The notes below the pieces were generated by a model. The model did not search any database, was not told where the DNA came from, and worked only from the letters and a program-made list of their open reading frames with translations. A stretch of 53,151 bases of DNA from Methanobacteriota archaeon (GTDB taxonomy: Archaea; Thermoplasmatota; Poseidoniia; Poseidoniales; Poseidoniaceae). The stretch's first letter is position 1. Every line of letters starts with the position of its first letter. A program made the position numbers and the translations under genes. Below, one piece after another: positions 42,695 to 53,123 of the stretch. The stretch is taken from assembly GCA_018659375.1 (NCBI GenBank), contig JABJMO010000022.1, forward strand, positions 1 through 53,151, in the 5' to 3' direction.

Positions 42695-43402
42695 CTATTC
42701 AGCCAATCTTCCATTTTGGTTAACCAATAACTCTACGCCGTCGTTATTGGCTAGAATTACTGCATCGCACATTTCATTAAATAATCCAACTTGTACTACG
42801 CCAGCAATTTTTAGCACTGCCATTTCTGTCTGACATGGATTGCTCAGATTCGGCCCACAATGAGCATCAGCAATGTAATTCCCATTATCGGTAATTACCG
42901 GATTATCTCCTGACATTCGACAATTAACTCGGCAATCCAATAATCTAGAAAGTTGCCTAATTGTTGCTTCAAATGAAAACGGTGTAATCTCTATTGGAAG
43001 AGGAAATGCACCTAATGTGTCTACTTGTTTTCTATTATCAGCAACGACAACCATTGCCTTGGCTTCTTGTGCGACTATCTTCTCTCTTAGTAAAGCGGCA
43101 CCTCCACCTTTAATCAGATTAAATTCGGGGTCGAATTCATCTGCCCCGTCAATCACAATGTCCAAATGTGTACAATCAGACAATTCAACTAGAGGTATGC
43201 CGACTTCAGTGGCGAGTTTTTGTGTTGCTAGTGATGTTGGCACCCCGACTATTTCCATACCTTCCTCAGAAATCATTCGGCCTAATTCAATAACCGTATA
43301 TTTGACGGTGGAACCAGTTCCTAAACCGACTTTCATGCCTGAATTAACATATTTGCATGCTGCGATTCCGGCTTGCTGTTTAAGCAGTTCAACCTTGTCC
43401 AT
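42695..43402 (-). CDS. rpiA: Ribose-5-phosphate isomerase A
   Basis: 235-residue RpiA converting ribulose 5-phosphate and ribose 5-phosphate. Motifs: KVGLGTGSTVKYTVIELGR (phosphate loop), DIVIDGADEFDPEFNLIKGGGAALLREKI (with catalytic Asp and Glu) and a C-terminal GVVQVGLFNEMCDAVI. ATG 43402; ribose 5-phosphate feeds nucleotide synthesis and PdxS. Identity secure. Confidence 0.95.
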   Translation of the reverse strand: MDKVELLKQQAGIAACKYVNSGMKVGLGTGSTVKYTVIELGRMISEEGMEIVGVPTSLATQKLATEVGIPLVELSDCTHLDIVIDGADEFDPEFNLIKGGGAALLREKIVAQEAKAMVVVADNRKQVDTLGAFPLPIEITPFSFEATIRQLSRLLDCRVNCRMSGDNPVITDNGNYIADAHCGPNLSNPCQTEMAVLKIAGVVQVGLFNEMCDAVILANNDGVELLVNQNGRLAE

Positions 43403-43479
43403 GGCTTGTGACTAATCAGCAGGCTATTGAGTATTGCGTATGGCTATTTTCATGATTTTATGGAGAAAGGTTTTGACCT

Positions 43480-46400
43480 GTGATATTTCGTACCAATCTC
43501 ATGGGGAGCGCTGCGGGCGGCAAACTTTTGGCAATCACAATGCTGTTGATTTTTGCTGTCTCTACTCAAATCAATTACTTTGATAATCAGGAAGAAGTAA
43601 TTATTGAAGAAATTATTACCAATCAAGCAACTCCACTTGGCCAACCTACTACAGTTTCTATTGGCTCTTATCCTGACGGTGCAGTTGAGAAAGTTTCAGT
43701 AGCAATTCCAGATGGTCAAGTCGTTCAAACAATGAGTATTGACATGGAGCCTTCCAGTCTGTCTACCTCCACAGCGTATTCATTCACCGATGCCAGTGAT
43801 TTTTCTAGTTCAACCTTATTTGAAGGCGTCAATGTAAATACCAGTTCTTTGTCATTATTACCCCAAGAATGGTCATGGGATTTTGAAAGTGGTTCATTTG
43901 GGCCTGAGTGGAGGCTTGGTGGAGTATCAAACTGGCTAATACAATCCACCAACCTCCTTTCAGGTTCTCAAACAGCCAAAGCAGGCACAATAACGAGTAA
44001 TCAAGAAACATCCTTGACGCTTGATGTCTCAGGTATTCCAGCAGGGTCTGGCGAATTTTTGTACCAGGTCTCATCTGAAAGTGGTTTTGATTACCTAGTA
44101 TTCTGTATTGATAACACCGGGTGCACAAGGTCAAGTGGCTTTGATCAACGTTGGGCTGGAGTAACTAGCGGTACACATAGCTTTACCATGGGAGCAAATG
44201 TTCAAACTTTAACTTGGAAATATGCCAAAGATGGTAGTGTTGATTCAGGTTCAGATACTGCATGGATAGACGACATAACAATCACTCCAACAGGAGGCGC
44301 TGGAAATGGAATTGGTTCATGGACTTCTCCTGCTTTTGGTCCTTCACTAACCGGTCAAGGTGAGCCTAGGTCCTATGGTTTCATGTACATGGACGCTTAC
44401 ATTCCAGCAGATTCAAGATTCGAATGGAGTCTTTTAGATGCATCAAATGACCAGATTTTGCCTGGTTTTACCGGACTTACGGTTACAGAAATGGATTTTG
44501 GAATAATAGATTGGAAAACTTATCCTTTAGTTAAAATGCAGATAGATATGGAAACCACCACAGGGTCACTGCCAGTTGTCCACGGAATACATTTTGACGG
44601 ACTAATAGAAGATGATTTTGATACAAATCCTAGTACAAAAGGATGGCTAATGAGCGGTAGTACATGGAGTTCGGGTCAGATTAGCGGTTCAGGTACTCTA
44701 CAGACAACAGAATATTACATGAGAGGAGGGTTTGTCGGGATAAAATCCCAATCTTATCTGACAGGTTCTGGACAGTTACAGTACTCGCTTGATTCGGGTT
44801 CGAGTTGGAATCAATTGCCAAACAATACACTTATTTCGTTTGATAAACCCAATTTTGATATTATCCTAAAGGTTCTAAGCAGCGGTAATAATTGGGTGTT
44901 GGATAAATTATCTGTCGAAATGATTAGAACAAGTGTGGTAGAAGGATTAGAATTAGATATCGGACTTGATAATATTGCCGATTGGACCATGGATAAATCC
45001 GGAGTCGGAAAATTAGGCTTACAAGACCGTCTTTCAGACGGGTCATTTTGGTCTGTAAAACAATCAACAGCTTCTTCGCCGGCAGAATTTTCCATTTACC
45101 TGCCTGTTTCTGGTATTGATAACTTTGAATTTGCAGTTGCTAGCCCAAACGCACCCTTTGTCAACCCATTCATGACCGTTTCACTGGGTTCTCAAGATAT
45201 TTTGACTAGTTCGTTAATTGATTTTTCATCACTAACAACAATCCGTATGACTCCATCTCAACTTTCTGACATCAACAATATGCTAACACAGTCGCCTGCA
45301 AGCGTTGATTTAAATGGATTTAAGTTAGTAGAATTAACTATTAAATTAGGTTCTTCCACTACCGCAACAAATCTACATGCGGGTGGATTCTTGGCTACCT
45401 ATGGTGGGGAATTAAATCTAGCCTTCTCAGGTTCTGATCAACTAGTAATCGGCATTAACAGTGCTTTAATGAACACGATTGCCACTAATGGAGTTAGAGA
45501 AATCACAATTCCAGTTAGGATGGCAAGCACAGGTTCAATAAAAATAACTGTCAATTCTTTAACTTATTCACCTTCTATCAGTCCTGTTTCTATTACCGTA
45601 TCTAATGTCACAGATACATTTACTCCATCGATGAATTGGATTGATGTAAAGAGTACTTTTGATTTCTCAACCGTCGGTATATCCAACCCATATGATTATG
45701 CTAGGGCAAATTCATGGTTGGTCGATTTTAATTTAATTGGTAAGGAAAATTCAGCGCAGATCCGATGTTCAGCATTATCATTACCAATAATTGGTCCAGG
45801 AGTTAGCGGCTGCATAGAGAGCGGTGTAGAAATGATCTGGTCTGACTTAGGTACCAACGGGGCGGTAATGATGACAGACTCAGCGGCTTTGTTAGAAATA
45901 ACTCACCGTTTCAAATTCCCAGTAGAATGGGATGATGAGGAATTTCTAGTTGTCTCAACTAACTTAGTTTCTAGTTCTGGTCCAATGTTGCCGGTGAGTA
46001 AATCATTTGGACTGGGTAATTCGCTGGGTGTTGAAAATGATATTTCGGTAAAAGACTGGGAAGTAGTTGGCCTAAATGGAATTGGCTCTGATATTAACTA
46101 TCCGTATCTCAAGAAAGGTGAACCTGTAGCAGTCAAGGTTCACCTTGGATTTGAAGGTGATGAGGGGACATCTCCAAGAACAGGCCACGCACTTGTTAGG
46201 TTACTGGTAAACGGTAACGAATATGGTTCCTCCTCGATTATTAATGATGGAGTTGCATCAATTCAATGGGTCGTTCCATCTGTTGGCGAAGACGTAGAAC
46301 TAGAAATTGATGTTCTACCGTTGAAGAACCAAGATGTTAGTTATGAAGTTCCTAGAGAAATAGAATTTGGCTTTGATTCGGTTTCCCCACAATTGCTCTA

Positions 46401-48486
46401 CATGAATATTGATGAGTTCGATCACTTTGAATCCAGTCCATCCAAAGTGTTAGAATTTACCATAACAGATAGACCCGTTTTGCCTTCCCAAGCTGAAATT
46501 AATATCTGGCGTTCTTGGACTGATGATATTAACATGAACGGCGAAATAGATCAAGGTGAGTATACGACAAGTGAACTCCATATGCCTGATAACCTGATGA
46601 CCTTAGAGGGTGTTTACGATTATAGCTTAGACACATCTACAGCACCTGATGGTGGCTATGCTAGAGGTTGGATTACCGTTGCCGATTCTGCTGGTAACAC
46701 ACTGCCTAATTCTGGTAATTGGACAAATCCATTGTTTAATCTACTAATCAGCAGTGATGGCTCTCCCCAACTTGGTTATTCTGAACTCGCTTGGGAATTT
46801 GGTACACTGCCATGGCTTCATCCGGGAGAAAACATAAGTCTACAGATTCCAGTATGGGATAAAAATGGCGTTACAGATATTACTAATCTAGAGTTTGACC
46901 TATCGATAAACCAACCAGATTCTTCAACAATCTTTTGGAATCGACAAACCAATATCTGTTCATCATCCACTCTTTACATTGAAGTATTGACTTGTTCTAT
47001 GGTTGGAAATACAGATACTGGATTATTTACTAACTCCGGCCAATTTTCTGTCACTTTTCAACTCAAATGGGGCTTTGATCCTGATGATAGTGTCACTAGA
47101 ACGCCAAATTTAGTTTTGAGTGATCTAAAAGGGCAATCAACAGTTATTCAATTGACAGAACTAAACTGGCGTTACTCTGGTGAGATGTCTGTAGACCAGA
47201 GCAGCATTGAATACTCTATTACGGGAAATAATGACTCTAGTAGCGGTGCATGGGTAATGGCGAGAGAAGAAATCGATATTAGTGGAGCATTAGAATGGAT
47301 TAAAACTGGTAGAACTGTTAACCAGGAATTGCAGTTAATGTATAACCTTGGATTGAATATAGCAAATGTAGAATACTCCTCGGGTATGTTTAATGGCACG
47401 ATAATTACCCCAGCCTCATCAGGTAATTACGCTCTTGATATTTCTTTGCTCAATGCGCCAAATGGGGCATCCATAACTGCGCCCACATCTCCATTGTTGT
47501 GGTTTATTGTTGACAATGAAGCACCTTCAATCGTCAGTATAGACTCTCCTTCTTTAACTGAAGAAATCAAAGAAGAATATTGGAGCGACTTAAGCCTAAA
47601 ATTCACTATGTCTGAAAACTTATTTCTGGACGAAGAATCTGTATACCTTAGTTGGGAAGTGCATCGTTCAGGGTTTGGTTTTTCATCTTCAAGCATTGCT
47701 AATGGTACTGATGTGATTGAATTACTGGGTGGTCAGCCATTTGGCGATATTATTACAGCCCAAATGAGTATAGACCTTGATTCTGTCATACCGGTAGAAA
47801 CTCGAACTGAATCATTGGAATTGAGAATATGGATCAGTGGTAGTGATATGGCTGGAAATACCTTTGGCTCTGTATCGGATGAAATCTTTTCACCATTTGC
47901 TGTTTGGCAATTAGAGCAACAGTTGCCAGAGTACATACTTACCCAGCCATCTATTGGGACCAGTAGCGACGTTACCGTCGGAACACCACTTGATTTATCT
48001 GTGGTCATCCAAAATATTGGCCAGTCTGATGGATTTGCTCAACTTAGAGTAGAGAGAGTTGAAAGCAATGGAGCTAGAACAATTATCCATACTCAAGAAG
48101 TGAAAGTACAATCTGGTGGAAGTGGATTCTTTAATCACCGTTGGACTCCCGACAGGGACGGTTCTATGTGGATTGAATTCATTATAGTTGGAGGTCCTAA
48201 TTCACAAACTGAAACATTCTATGCCAGTGATGGAGAATCAGATGGTTTCTTTGGTGGAATTGCTGAGATTAACCCGGTTTTGTTGATTATAATATTCCTA
48301 TTGATCGCTTCATTGATCGGTTTGATAGTTTTCGGATTAAGAACCCCTAGTGCGAATAATAATCAAAGATTACCACCAACTAAGAATTATCCAAAGGTAG
48401 GGGGGCAAATACCAATGCCTCAACAAGAATCACATTATGCTCAGCAGCAAGTAGTTACTTCTCCCGGCGATAACCCATATCAATGA
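43480..48486 (+). CDS. Giant surface protein (1668 residues)
   Basis: Very large secreted, membrane-anchored protein. A hydrophobic segment at about 16-31 acts as signal peptide. Residues about 125-290 look like a LamG/MAM-type beta-sandwich (WDFESGSFGPEWRLGG...WIDDITITP). The middle is long repeating beta-sandwich sequence with S/T/N-rich linkers. Residues about 1480-1580 resemble a CARDB/Ig module (PLDLSVVIQNIGQSDGFAQL). A transmembrane helix at about 1594-1618 is followed by a short Q/P-rich cytosolic tail. The start may be GTG 43480 (behind GAGAAAGG) or ATG 43501. Likely adhesion, glycan binding or cell-envelope role; no enzyme motif recognised. Confidence 0.72.
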   Translation: MIFRTNLMGSAAGGKLLAITMLLIFAVSTQINYFDNQEEVIIEEIITNQATPLGQPTTVSIGSYPDGAVEKVSVAIPDGQVVQTMSIDMEPSSLSTSTAYSFTDASDFSSSTLFEGVNVNTSSLSLLPQEWSWDFESGSFGPEWRLGGVSNWLIQSTNLLSGSQTAKAGTITSNQETSLTLDVSGIPAGSGEFLYQVSSESGFDYLVFCIDNTGCTRSSGFDQRWAGVTSGTHSFTMGANVQTLTWKYAKDGSVDSGSDTAWIDDITITPTGGAGNGIGSWTSPAFGPSLTGQGEPRSYGFMYMDAYIPADSRFEWSLLDASNDQILPGFTGLTVTEMDFGIIDWKTYPLVKMQIDMETTTGSLPVVHGIHFDGLIEDDFDTNPSTKGWLMSGSTWSSGQISGSGTLQTTEYYMRGGFVGIKSQSYLTGSGQLQYSLDSGSSWNQLPNNTLISFDKPNFDIILKVLSSGNNWVLDKLSVEMIRTSVVEGLELDIGLDNIADWTMDKSGVGKLGLQDRLSDGSFWSVKQSTASSPAEFSIYLPVSGIDNFEFAVASPNAPFVNPFMTVSLGSQDILTSSLIDFSSLTTIRMTPSQLSDINNMLTQSPASVDLNGFKLVELTIKLGSSTTATNLHAGGFLATYGGELNLAFSGSDQLVIGINSALMNTIATNGVREITIPVRMASTGSIKITVNSLTYSPSISPVSITVSNVTDTFTPSMNWIDVKSTFDFSTVGISNPYDYARANSWLVDFNLIGKENSAQIRCSALSLPIIGPGVSGCIESGVEMIWSDLGTNGAVMMTDSAALLEITHRFKFPVEWDDEEFLVVSTNLVSSSGPMLPVSKSFGLGNSLGVENDISVKDWEVVGLNGIGSDINYPYLKKGEPVAVKVHLGFEGDEGTSPRTGHALVRLLVNGNEYGSSSIINDGVASIQWVVPSVGEDVELEIDVLPLKNQDVSYEVPREIEFGFDSVSPQLLYMNIDEFDHFESSPSKVLEFTITDRPVLPSQAEINIWRSWTDDINMNGEIDQGEYTTSELHMPDNLMTLEGVYDYSLDTSTAPDGGYARGWITVADSAGNTLPNSGNWTNPLFNLLISSDGSPQLGYSELAWEFGTLPWLHPGENISLQIPVWDKNGVTDITNLEFDLSINQPDSSTIFWNRQTNICSSSTLYIEVLTCSMVGNTDTGLFTNSGQFSVTFQLKWGFDPDDSVTRTPNLVLSDLKGQSTVIQLTELNWRYSGEMSVDQSSIEYSITGNNDSSSGAWVMAREEIDISGALEWIKTGRTVNQELQLMYNLGLNIANVEYSSGMFNGTIITPASSGNYALDISLLNAPNGASITAPTSPLLWFIVDNEAPSIVSIDSPSLTEEIKEEYWSDLSLKFTMSENLFLDEESVYLSWEVHRSGFGFSSSSIANGTDVIELLGGQPFGDIITAQMSIDLDSVIPVETRTESLELRIWISGSDMAGNTFGSVSDEIFSPFAVWQLEQQLPEYILTQPSIGTSSDVTVGTPLDLSVVIQNIGQSDGFAQLRVERVESNGARTIIHTQEVKVQSGGSGFFNHRWTPDRDGSMWIEFIIVGGPNSQTETFYASDGESDGFFGGIAEINPVLLIIIFLLIASLIGLIVFGLRTPSANNNQRLPPTKNYPKVGGQIPMPQQESHYAQQQVVTSPGDNPYQ

Positions 48487-48525
48487 TTACGAAGCCTTCA
48501 AATGATTTTCGCAATTAGGTAAACT

Positions 48526-48826
48526 GAGGGAGTAGGAGGACTGCTGACAGAGTTCGACTCTGAGGAAAGTCCCCTCTCCATAGCGCATGTGCCTCACAGA
48601 AGAGAGAAATCAGAGATGGTTAGGTCAATGCAATAGAAACGAACGAGGTAAGGGTGGTACAATGATGTTGCAAGACAGAGGTTTCCTTATTATCGATGAA
48701 ACGAGCAACCGCACAGGAGCAAGTCCAAGTAGTTCCATTGAGATTGCGCGTCTAGGAACAGGTAGGATGCTTAGTTGAATGCAGTCACCGCAAGGTAACA
48801 GAAAGGGGCTTACTCCCTACTCCCTC
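48526..48826 (+). ncRNA. rnpB: RNase P RNA (archaeal type A)
   Basis: About 301 bases. The terminal helix is closed by GAGGGAGTAGG (48526-48536) and CCTACTCCCTC (48816-48826). The universal CR-I GAGGAAAGTCC is at 48562-48572, and the 3' CR-V motif ACAGAAAGGGGCTTA at 48798-48812. It is the catalytic RNA that trims tRNA 5' ends. It ends one base before the stop codon of the RND gene on the opposite strand. Ends are set by the P1 helix. Confidence 0.93.
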
Positions 48827-48827
48827 A

Positions 48828-51683
48828 TTATTCTTCTAAAACAGCATCTAATGGTTTCATAGAAATAGGCGAAGATAAGGCTATCCCTTCACCATAATCA
48901 ACCCAATATGGTTCTCCCTTTATTGCTGCCTTGACAACCTTTTCAGAGGTTATCACTGCCGGCATAAGGAAGGTACTGGTGATGAATGCGAAAATAATCA
49001 ATAAACACATTATCATGAAGAAATTCTCTAGACCGGGGAAAGTAACTAAGAATCCTGCCCCAATTCCGCTTACTGTGGTAATTGTTGTTTCAAATATTGT
49101 TTGACCTGTCTCTTCTATAGAATTTGCAATACCAACTGGTGTTTCGCCTTCCTCTTGTATTCTATGCATCACGTGAATGGAATCATCAACTCCTATACCA
49201 AATACAATCGTCCCAATCATCGCGGTAAATATGTTGACATTGACATCAGGACTGTTCATCAATAGAGGCTGCCATAATATGACCACAGCGACAGGAATCA
49301 TGGTAATGATTCCCAATCTTATCGATCTAAAAACAATCGCTAGGACAATTGTTAGAATTATCATAGTTACAATTGTCGTAAGGTTTTGTGAACTGTGAAT
49401 TCCTTCATTAATATCAAGTGATACAGGAAGTCCACCAGTTAATTTAGATGATTCAGTACCTTCTAAACCAGTATCTTCTGTCAACATGTCATCTATTTGT
49501 TCTCGAAGGACAGCAGCTTCATTTAGATTCATGTAAGGCTGAGAAACATAGACAATACCTTTGGTGCCTTCTTCATTCAATAACATTGATTTTACTTCAT
49601 TGCTTAATGTGTCAAACACGATATTTACCATGTCTTTTCTTAGCTGTTCTCTACCGCCTTCACCACTAGCATCAAGCAGTAGCCAAGCATGACATTGGAT
49701 TGGGTCATTTGATTCCCAACATGGCTCGTGAAGCAAATCCCATAGAGTACCTTGGTACAGGTTAATGTCATCATTAAGGCCAATAGTTACAGGAATGGTT
49801 CTCAAGAAAGTAACAATACTCGTAGTATTTGTTCGCTCAACATCTCCAATTTGCTGCTCAAGGTAGTCGATAACGTCTAACACAGGCAAATCTCTAATTT
49901 GGTCAGTATTGTTATTGTTAGGCCGCTCTTCTGCACTGAAGATGAACAAAGAGGTTTGTCCTCCACTAAAAAATTCAGAATATTCTGCTAGTGAATCCAA
50001 CGATTCAATACCATCTGGTGCTTCGGATGAACCCGTTATTGGTTCATTCATTGAATCTAAGCTAATAATGCCGTAAAATGTTACTGACCCAAAGATGAGT
50101 AGGATAATAATAAAGCCCTTTACCGGTATTTTACCAATATTCTTCCACATTGTCGGATTTGTTCGTTTATTATATTTCAACATCCAAGCTAGTGTTGGTA
50201 CTAGAATTATGCTGAGAACTAGTGTTGATGCTATACCCAATACTAAAGTTACACCAACAGAGCGAATAGGGGAAACAGTGACAATTTGGGGAGCAATCAA
50301 CACTGAGAATCCGATAATTGTGGTGACCGCAGATAGAAATACTGCCACGCCAGTTGAACTAGCCATTTCAAGTACACATTTCTTGTAGAAGTCAAAATCC
50401 CATAGGTCTGGTAGTTTGAGAGACTTTTCCCCTCGCTTTTTGCGTCTCGTATTCTCTTCAATTATTTTTTCTAATTCTTTACGCCGTACTTCTTCAATAC
50501 GATTTACCATGTGAAGTGCGTAATCAACACCTAGGCCAATTAAGATAGGGAATGTGGCAACAATCATTGGAGTCAAAGTAATATCTAGAATTACTGAAGA
50601 GCCAAAAGTAAATGCTAATGCCATCACGATTGGTGTGCCAGTTATAGCAACGACTTTCAATGAACGATGTAAAAGAGTGATGACAAGTACAGTAAACAAT
50701 ATTGACCAAGGTAAGATCATAAGCAGGTCTTCATAGATTGCATCAGAAATATCTTCTAGAACTTTAGTCAAACCAGTAACTGCCATCATTGGTACTTTTT
50801 GTTCTTCTGAACTATCTGACTTTGGACGATTATCTACAACTTTTTCAAAATGTGCCAGAAGTTCCTCAAAGTTGTTGAAATCATCAATTACGTCAAAATT
50901 CTGATTCATTCCGACAATTATTGCAGTAGTATCCCAAATTCCGTCTTGGTTTGTGTCTTTAATTAATGCGTCAAAACTTCCATTGGATTGCTCAATTATG
51001 GTGTCAATTCTCTCTTGCTCTGGAATTGCATATTCACCACCGCCTGGCAATTGGTCGCAATCCAAATCAATAACTGGTACTCTTGTATCTATTCCATGTT
51101 CACAAAGCGAATTGTTGAATCTCCCATCAGCTGAATTAATTTCCTTGATTACTTGAGCAGGTGAAATGATCCACAAGACTCCATCATTGCGACCATTATC
51201 GTTTTTATCGTAATCAATACCTCTGCTGATTGAATCTCCACCGACATTTCTGTCGTCTCCTTCAACCCAACTAATGATTTCTAGAACTTCTTTGTCAGTG
51301 ATATTAGTCTCACCCTTATCCCACTCGGGTTGGTCGTTTTCATCAAGTGGCGGATCTGCATTGTTTGATTTAATGTAAATTACTGTAATATCGGTAGACC
51401 ATTCTTCTCTTACTTCTAGAAGTAACTCAGTGGAAGGTGCGCCATCTGGTAGGAAAATTTCAACATCATCATCAATTTGTGATTGGAAGGCCATGCCTTG
51501 TTGCGCAAAAAAGGCAGCAATTATTACCAATAGAATTACTACAGTCGCTGGTGAAGTTAGAACGTTCGTGTACATTTTGTCAAGAGATTGCATGGTTTTT
51601 TTAGCAGCAATAACTTTGAGTTCTTTGCCTTTTGCCAAAACTGAGCTAATCGGCCCATCATCTTGATTTGATGGTTCGCTCAT
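48828..51683 (-). CDS. RND/MMPL-family membrane transporter
   Basis: 951-residue protein with the 12-helix RND layout: a first helix at about 44-66, a large external loop (about 67-330), a five-helix bundle with the sterol-sensing-like stretch IGLGVDYALHMVNRIEE, a second loop, and a second bundle with IVFGIGVDDSIHVMHRI. The GxxxDD/Y pairs in the two bundles are the proton-relay positions of MMPL exporters. Single-gene RND proteins of this type export lipids or hydrophobic compounds in archaea and actinobacteria. Substrate unknown. Confidence 0.9.
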   Translation of the reverse strand: MSEPSNQDDGPISSVLAKGKELKVIAAKKTMQSLDKMYTNVLTSPATVVILLVIIAAFFAQQGMAFQSQIDDDVEIFLPDGAPSTELLLEVREEWSTDITVIYIKSNNADPPLDENDQPEWDKGETNITDKEVLEIISWVEGDDRNVGGDSISRGIDYDKNDNGRNDGVLWIISPAQVIKEINSADGRFNNSLCEHGIDTRVPVIDLDCDQLPGGGEYAIPEQERIDTIIEQSNGSFDALIKDTNQDGIWDTTAIIVGMNQNFDVIDDFNNFEELLAHFEKVVDNRPKSDSSEEQKVPMMAVTGLTKVLEDISDAIYEDLLMILPWSILFTVLVITLLHRSLKVVAITGTPIVMALAFTFGSSVILDITLTPMIVATFPILIGLGVDYALHMVNRIEEVRRKELEKIIEENTRRKKRGEKSLKLPDLWDFDFYKKCVLEMASSTGVAVFLSAVTTIIGFSVLIAPQIVTVSPIRSVGVTLVLGIASTLVLSIILVPTLAWMLKYNKRTNPTMWKNIGKIPVKGFIIILLIFGSVTFYGIISLDSMNEPITGSSEAPDGIESLDSLAEYSEFFSGGQTSLFIFSAEERPNNNNTDQIRDLPVLDVIDYLEQQIGDVERTNTTSIVTFLRTIPVTIGLNDDINLYQGTLWDLLHEPCWESNDPIQCHAWLLLDASGEGGREQLRKDMVNIVFDTLSNEVKSMLLNEEGTKGIVYVSQPYMNLNEAAVLREQIDDMLTEDTGLEGTESSKLTGGLPVSLDINEGIHSSQNLTTIVTMIILTIVLAIVFRSIRLGIITMIPVAVVILWQPLLMNSPDVNVNIFTAMIGTIVFGIGVDDSIHVMHRIQEEGETPVGIANSIEETGQTIFETTITTVSGIGAGFLVTFPGLENFFMIMCLLIIFAFITSTFLMPAVITSEKVVKAAIKGEPYWVDYGEGIALSSPISMKPLDAVLEE

Positions 51684-51754
51684 GGTTGTTGGATTAAAGC
51701 GAGGGATTTGAACAATCCTGTCGATAGTTCACTAAATCTTGGATTGTGTTTAAT

Positions 51755-52699
51755 TTAGTCTAGGCCAAATTCTTTGACAATTAAATGTCTTAAGAATCCT
51801 CTAGCAGATTGTAATACTAATCCTGTTGCCATAAGTGAAAGACCTAACACACCAATCCAGACTGCTGACAATCCTGTACCGATATATCCGTCAATTTGTC
51901 CAGTTACATTTTGCGCTAAATTTAGCCCCATTGCTGTTCCAGTGGCAAACAGGCCAAGACCTGGAATGCCTAGTACTAGCAATGGTTTTTTGTGAGATAA
52001 TGAAACAAGCGCCCAAGATAATACGGTGAACCCATGTGATACAGCAGTGAAATTGGAGCCTTTTGGAACATCATATCTTACGACAGTGGGGACTTCAGAA
52101 ATTTTGAGTTGTTTCTCATGGGCATCTTCTAACATTTCTAAGGACAATTCCATGCCCTCGCAATCAAATCGCAAAACTTCAAGGGCATGAGCGGAAAATG
52201 CTCTAAATCCAGATTGTGTATCTTTGATGGATATATCTCGAGATAAATTACTTGCTGCTGTAATAACTTTGATTCCAAGTCTGCGATAAGCAGGCATGTC
52301 TGTGCCACCTCCGCCATCAATGAATCTTGAACCAATTACGAAATCTGCCTGTTTGTCAAGTATTGGTTTGAGTAACTGTGGTATGTCTGCTGCTTCATGC
52401 TGCCCATCACTGTCTAGTACTACAAGAGCAGTAGCATTCATCTCAATCGCCTTGATAAATAGTGATTTCAAAGCACCACCATAGCCACGATTTACTCGGT
52501 GTCGAATTACTGTTGCGCCACACGCTTCCGCTATTCTGGCACTCGAATCAGATGATCCATCATCAACACAAATTACCGCATCAGCGTGTTTCAATGCTAA
52601 AGTAACAACAGTGCCGATTGTCTCTTCTTCATTGTACATTGGCATGCCAGCAACGATGAAGTTTTTTTCTCCATCTGCCTCACTAGTCCCATCAAGCAC
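51755..52699 (-). CDS. DPM1-like family 2 glycosyltransferase, active-site intact
   Basis: 314-residue GT2 enzyme. IVAGMPMYNEEETIG, VICVDDGSSDSSARIAE and VVLDSDGQHEAADIPQL (the DxD site) and FVIGSRFIDGG are typical of polyprenyl-phosphate sugar synthases. Two transmembrane helices (about 240-262, 275-298) anchor it. GTG 52699 starts exactly about 26 bases downstream of a TATATAT box and lacks a Shine-Dalgarno, indicating a leaderless transcript. Its C-terminal region is close to the apparently inactive protein at 36612-37469. Confidence 0.88.
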   Translation of the reverse strand: MLDGTSEADGEKNFIVAGMPMYNEEETIGTVVTLALKHADAVICVDDGSSDSSARIAEACGATVIRHRVNRGYGGALKSLFIKAIEMNATALVVLDSDGQHEAADIPQLLKPILDKQADFVIGSRFIDGGGGTDMPAYRRLGIKVITAASNLSRDISIKDTQSGFRAFSAHALEVLRFDCEGMELSLEMLEDAHEKQLKISEVPTVVRYDVPKGSNFTAVSHGFTVLSWALVSLSHKKPLLVLGIPGLGLFATGTAMGLNLAQNVTGQIDGYIGTGLSAVWIGVLGLSLMATGLVLQSARGFLRHLIVKEFGLD

Positions 52700-52721
52700 A
52701 TTAATTCGGCTTATCGGGGAC

Positions 52722-52728
52722 TATATAT
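52722..52728 (-). promoter_or_regulatory. TATA box of the 51755 glycosyltransferase
   Basis: TATATAT (minus strand ATATATA), centred about 26 bases before GTG 52699, the expected spacing for an archaeal TATA box when the mRNA starts at the first codon. No ribosome-binding site precedes the GTG. Confidence 0.5.
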
Positions 52729-52868
52729 CAGTATTGATAAAATATATCAACTAGATTATTAATTTGATACCCCAAATGGGCCTAAACCCGATTTGAAGCA
52801 TTAAGCCAGAAGCTGGAATGATAATTTAACATTGATTAAATTATGCAAAATTTGGTGATTGTCTCGCT

Positions 52869-53123
52869 TCAATCGACTATTTGACTGATAGTAGTAACAA
52901 CTCTTTCTCCGTCCAGCACCTTGTTAAGGGCGTTGACTGAGATAATTAGCGGGACATATTCCTGCCCATCCCCGGTTACATATGTTTCACATTCAGTAAA
53001 CGCATCGGTATTTATTGAAACTTTTACCGCGCCACCTGCATTGCTCTTTCTAACATACCCAACTAAGTTAGTTTTGTTTTCTACATCATTCATCATATTC
53101 TTTGCTTGTTTATTTTTAGCCAT
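52869..53123 (-). CDS. Small conserved-looking protein of unknown function
   Basis: 84 residues. After a polar start (MAKNKQAKNMMND) a compact beta-rich domain reads LVGYVRKSNAGGAVKVSIN, then ETYVTGDGQEYVPLIISVN and LDGERVVTTISQI. I think similar small proteins occur in other archaea, but I cannot name a family. Possibly nucleic-acid binding given the size and basic start. It is separated from the glycosyltransferase by a 169-base gap, in which I see the TATA box at 52722 and nothing else. Confidence 0.6.
   Translation of the reverse strand: MAKNKQAKNMMNDVENKTNLVGYVRKSNAGGAVKVSINTDAFTECETYVTGDGQEYVPLIISVNALNKVLDGERVVTTISQIVD

Noticed and set aside
48587-48778. 63-residue open frame inside the RNase P RNA
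   Set aside because: It lies wholly within rnpB, which has both conserved ends and core motifs; no ribosome site and no protein-like sequence.
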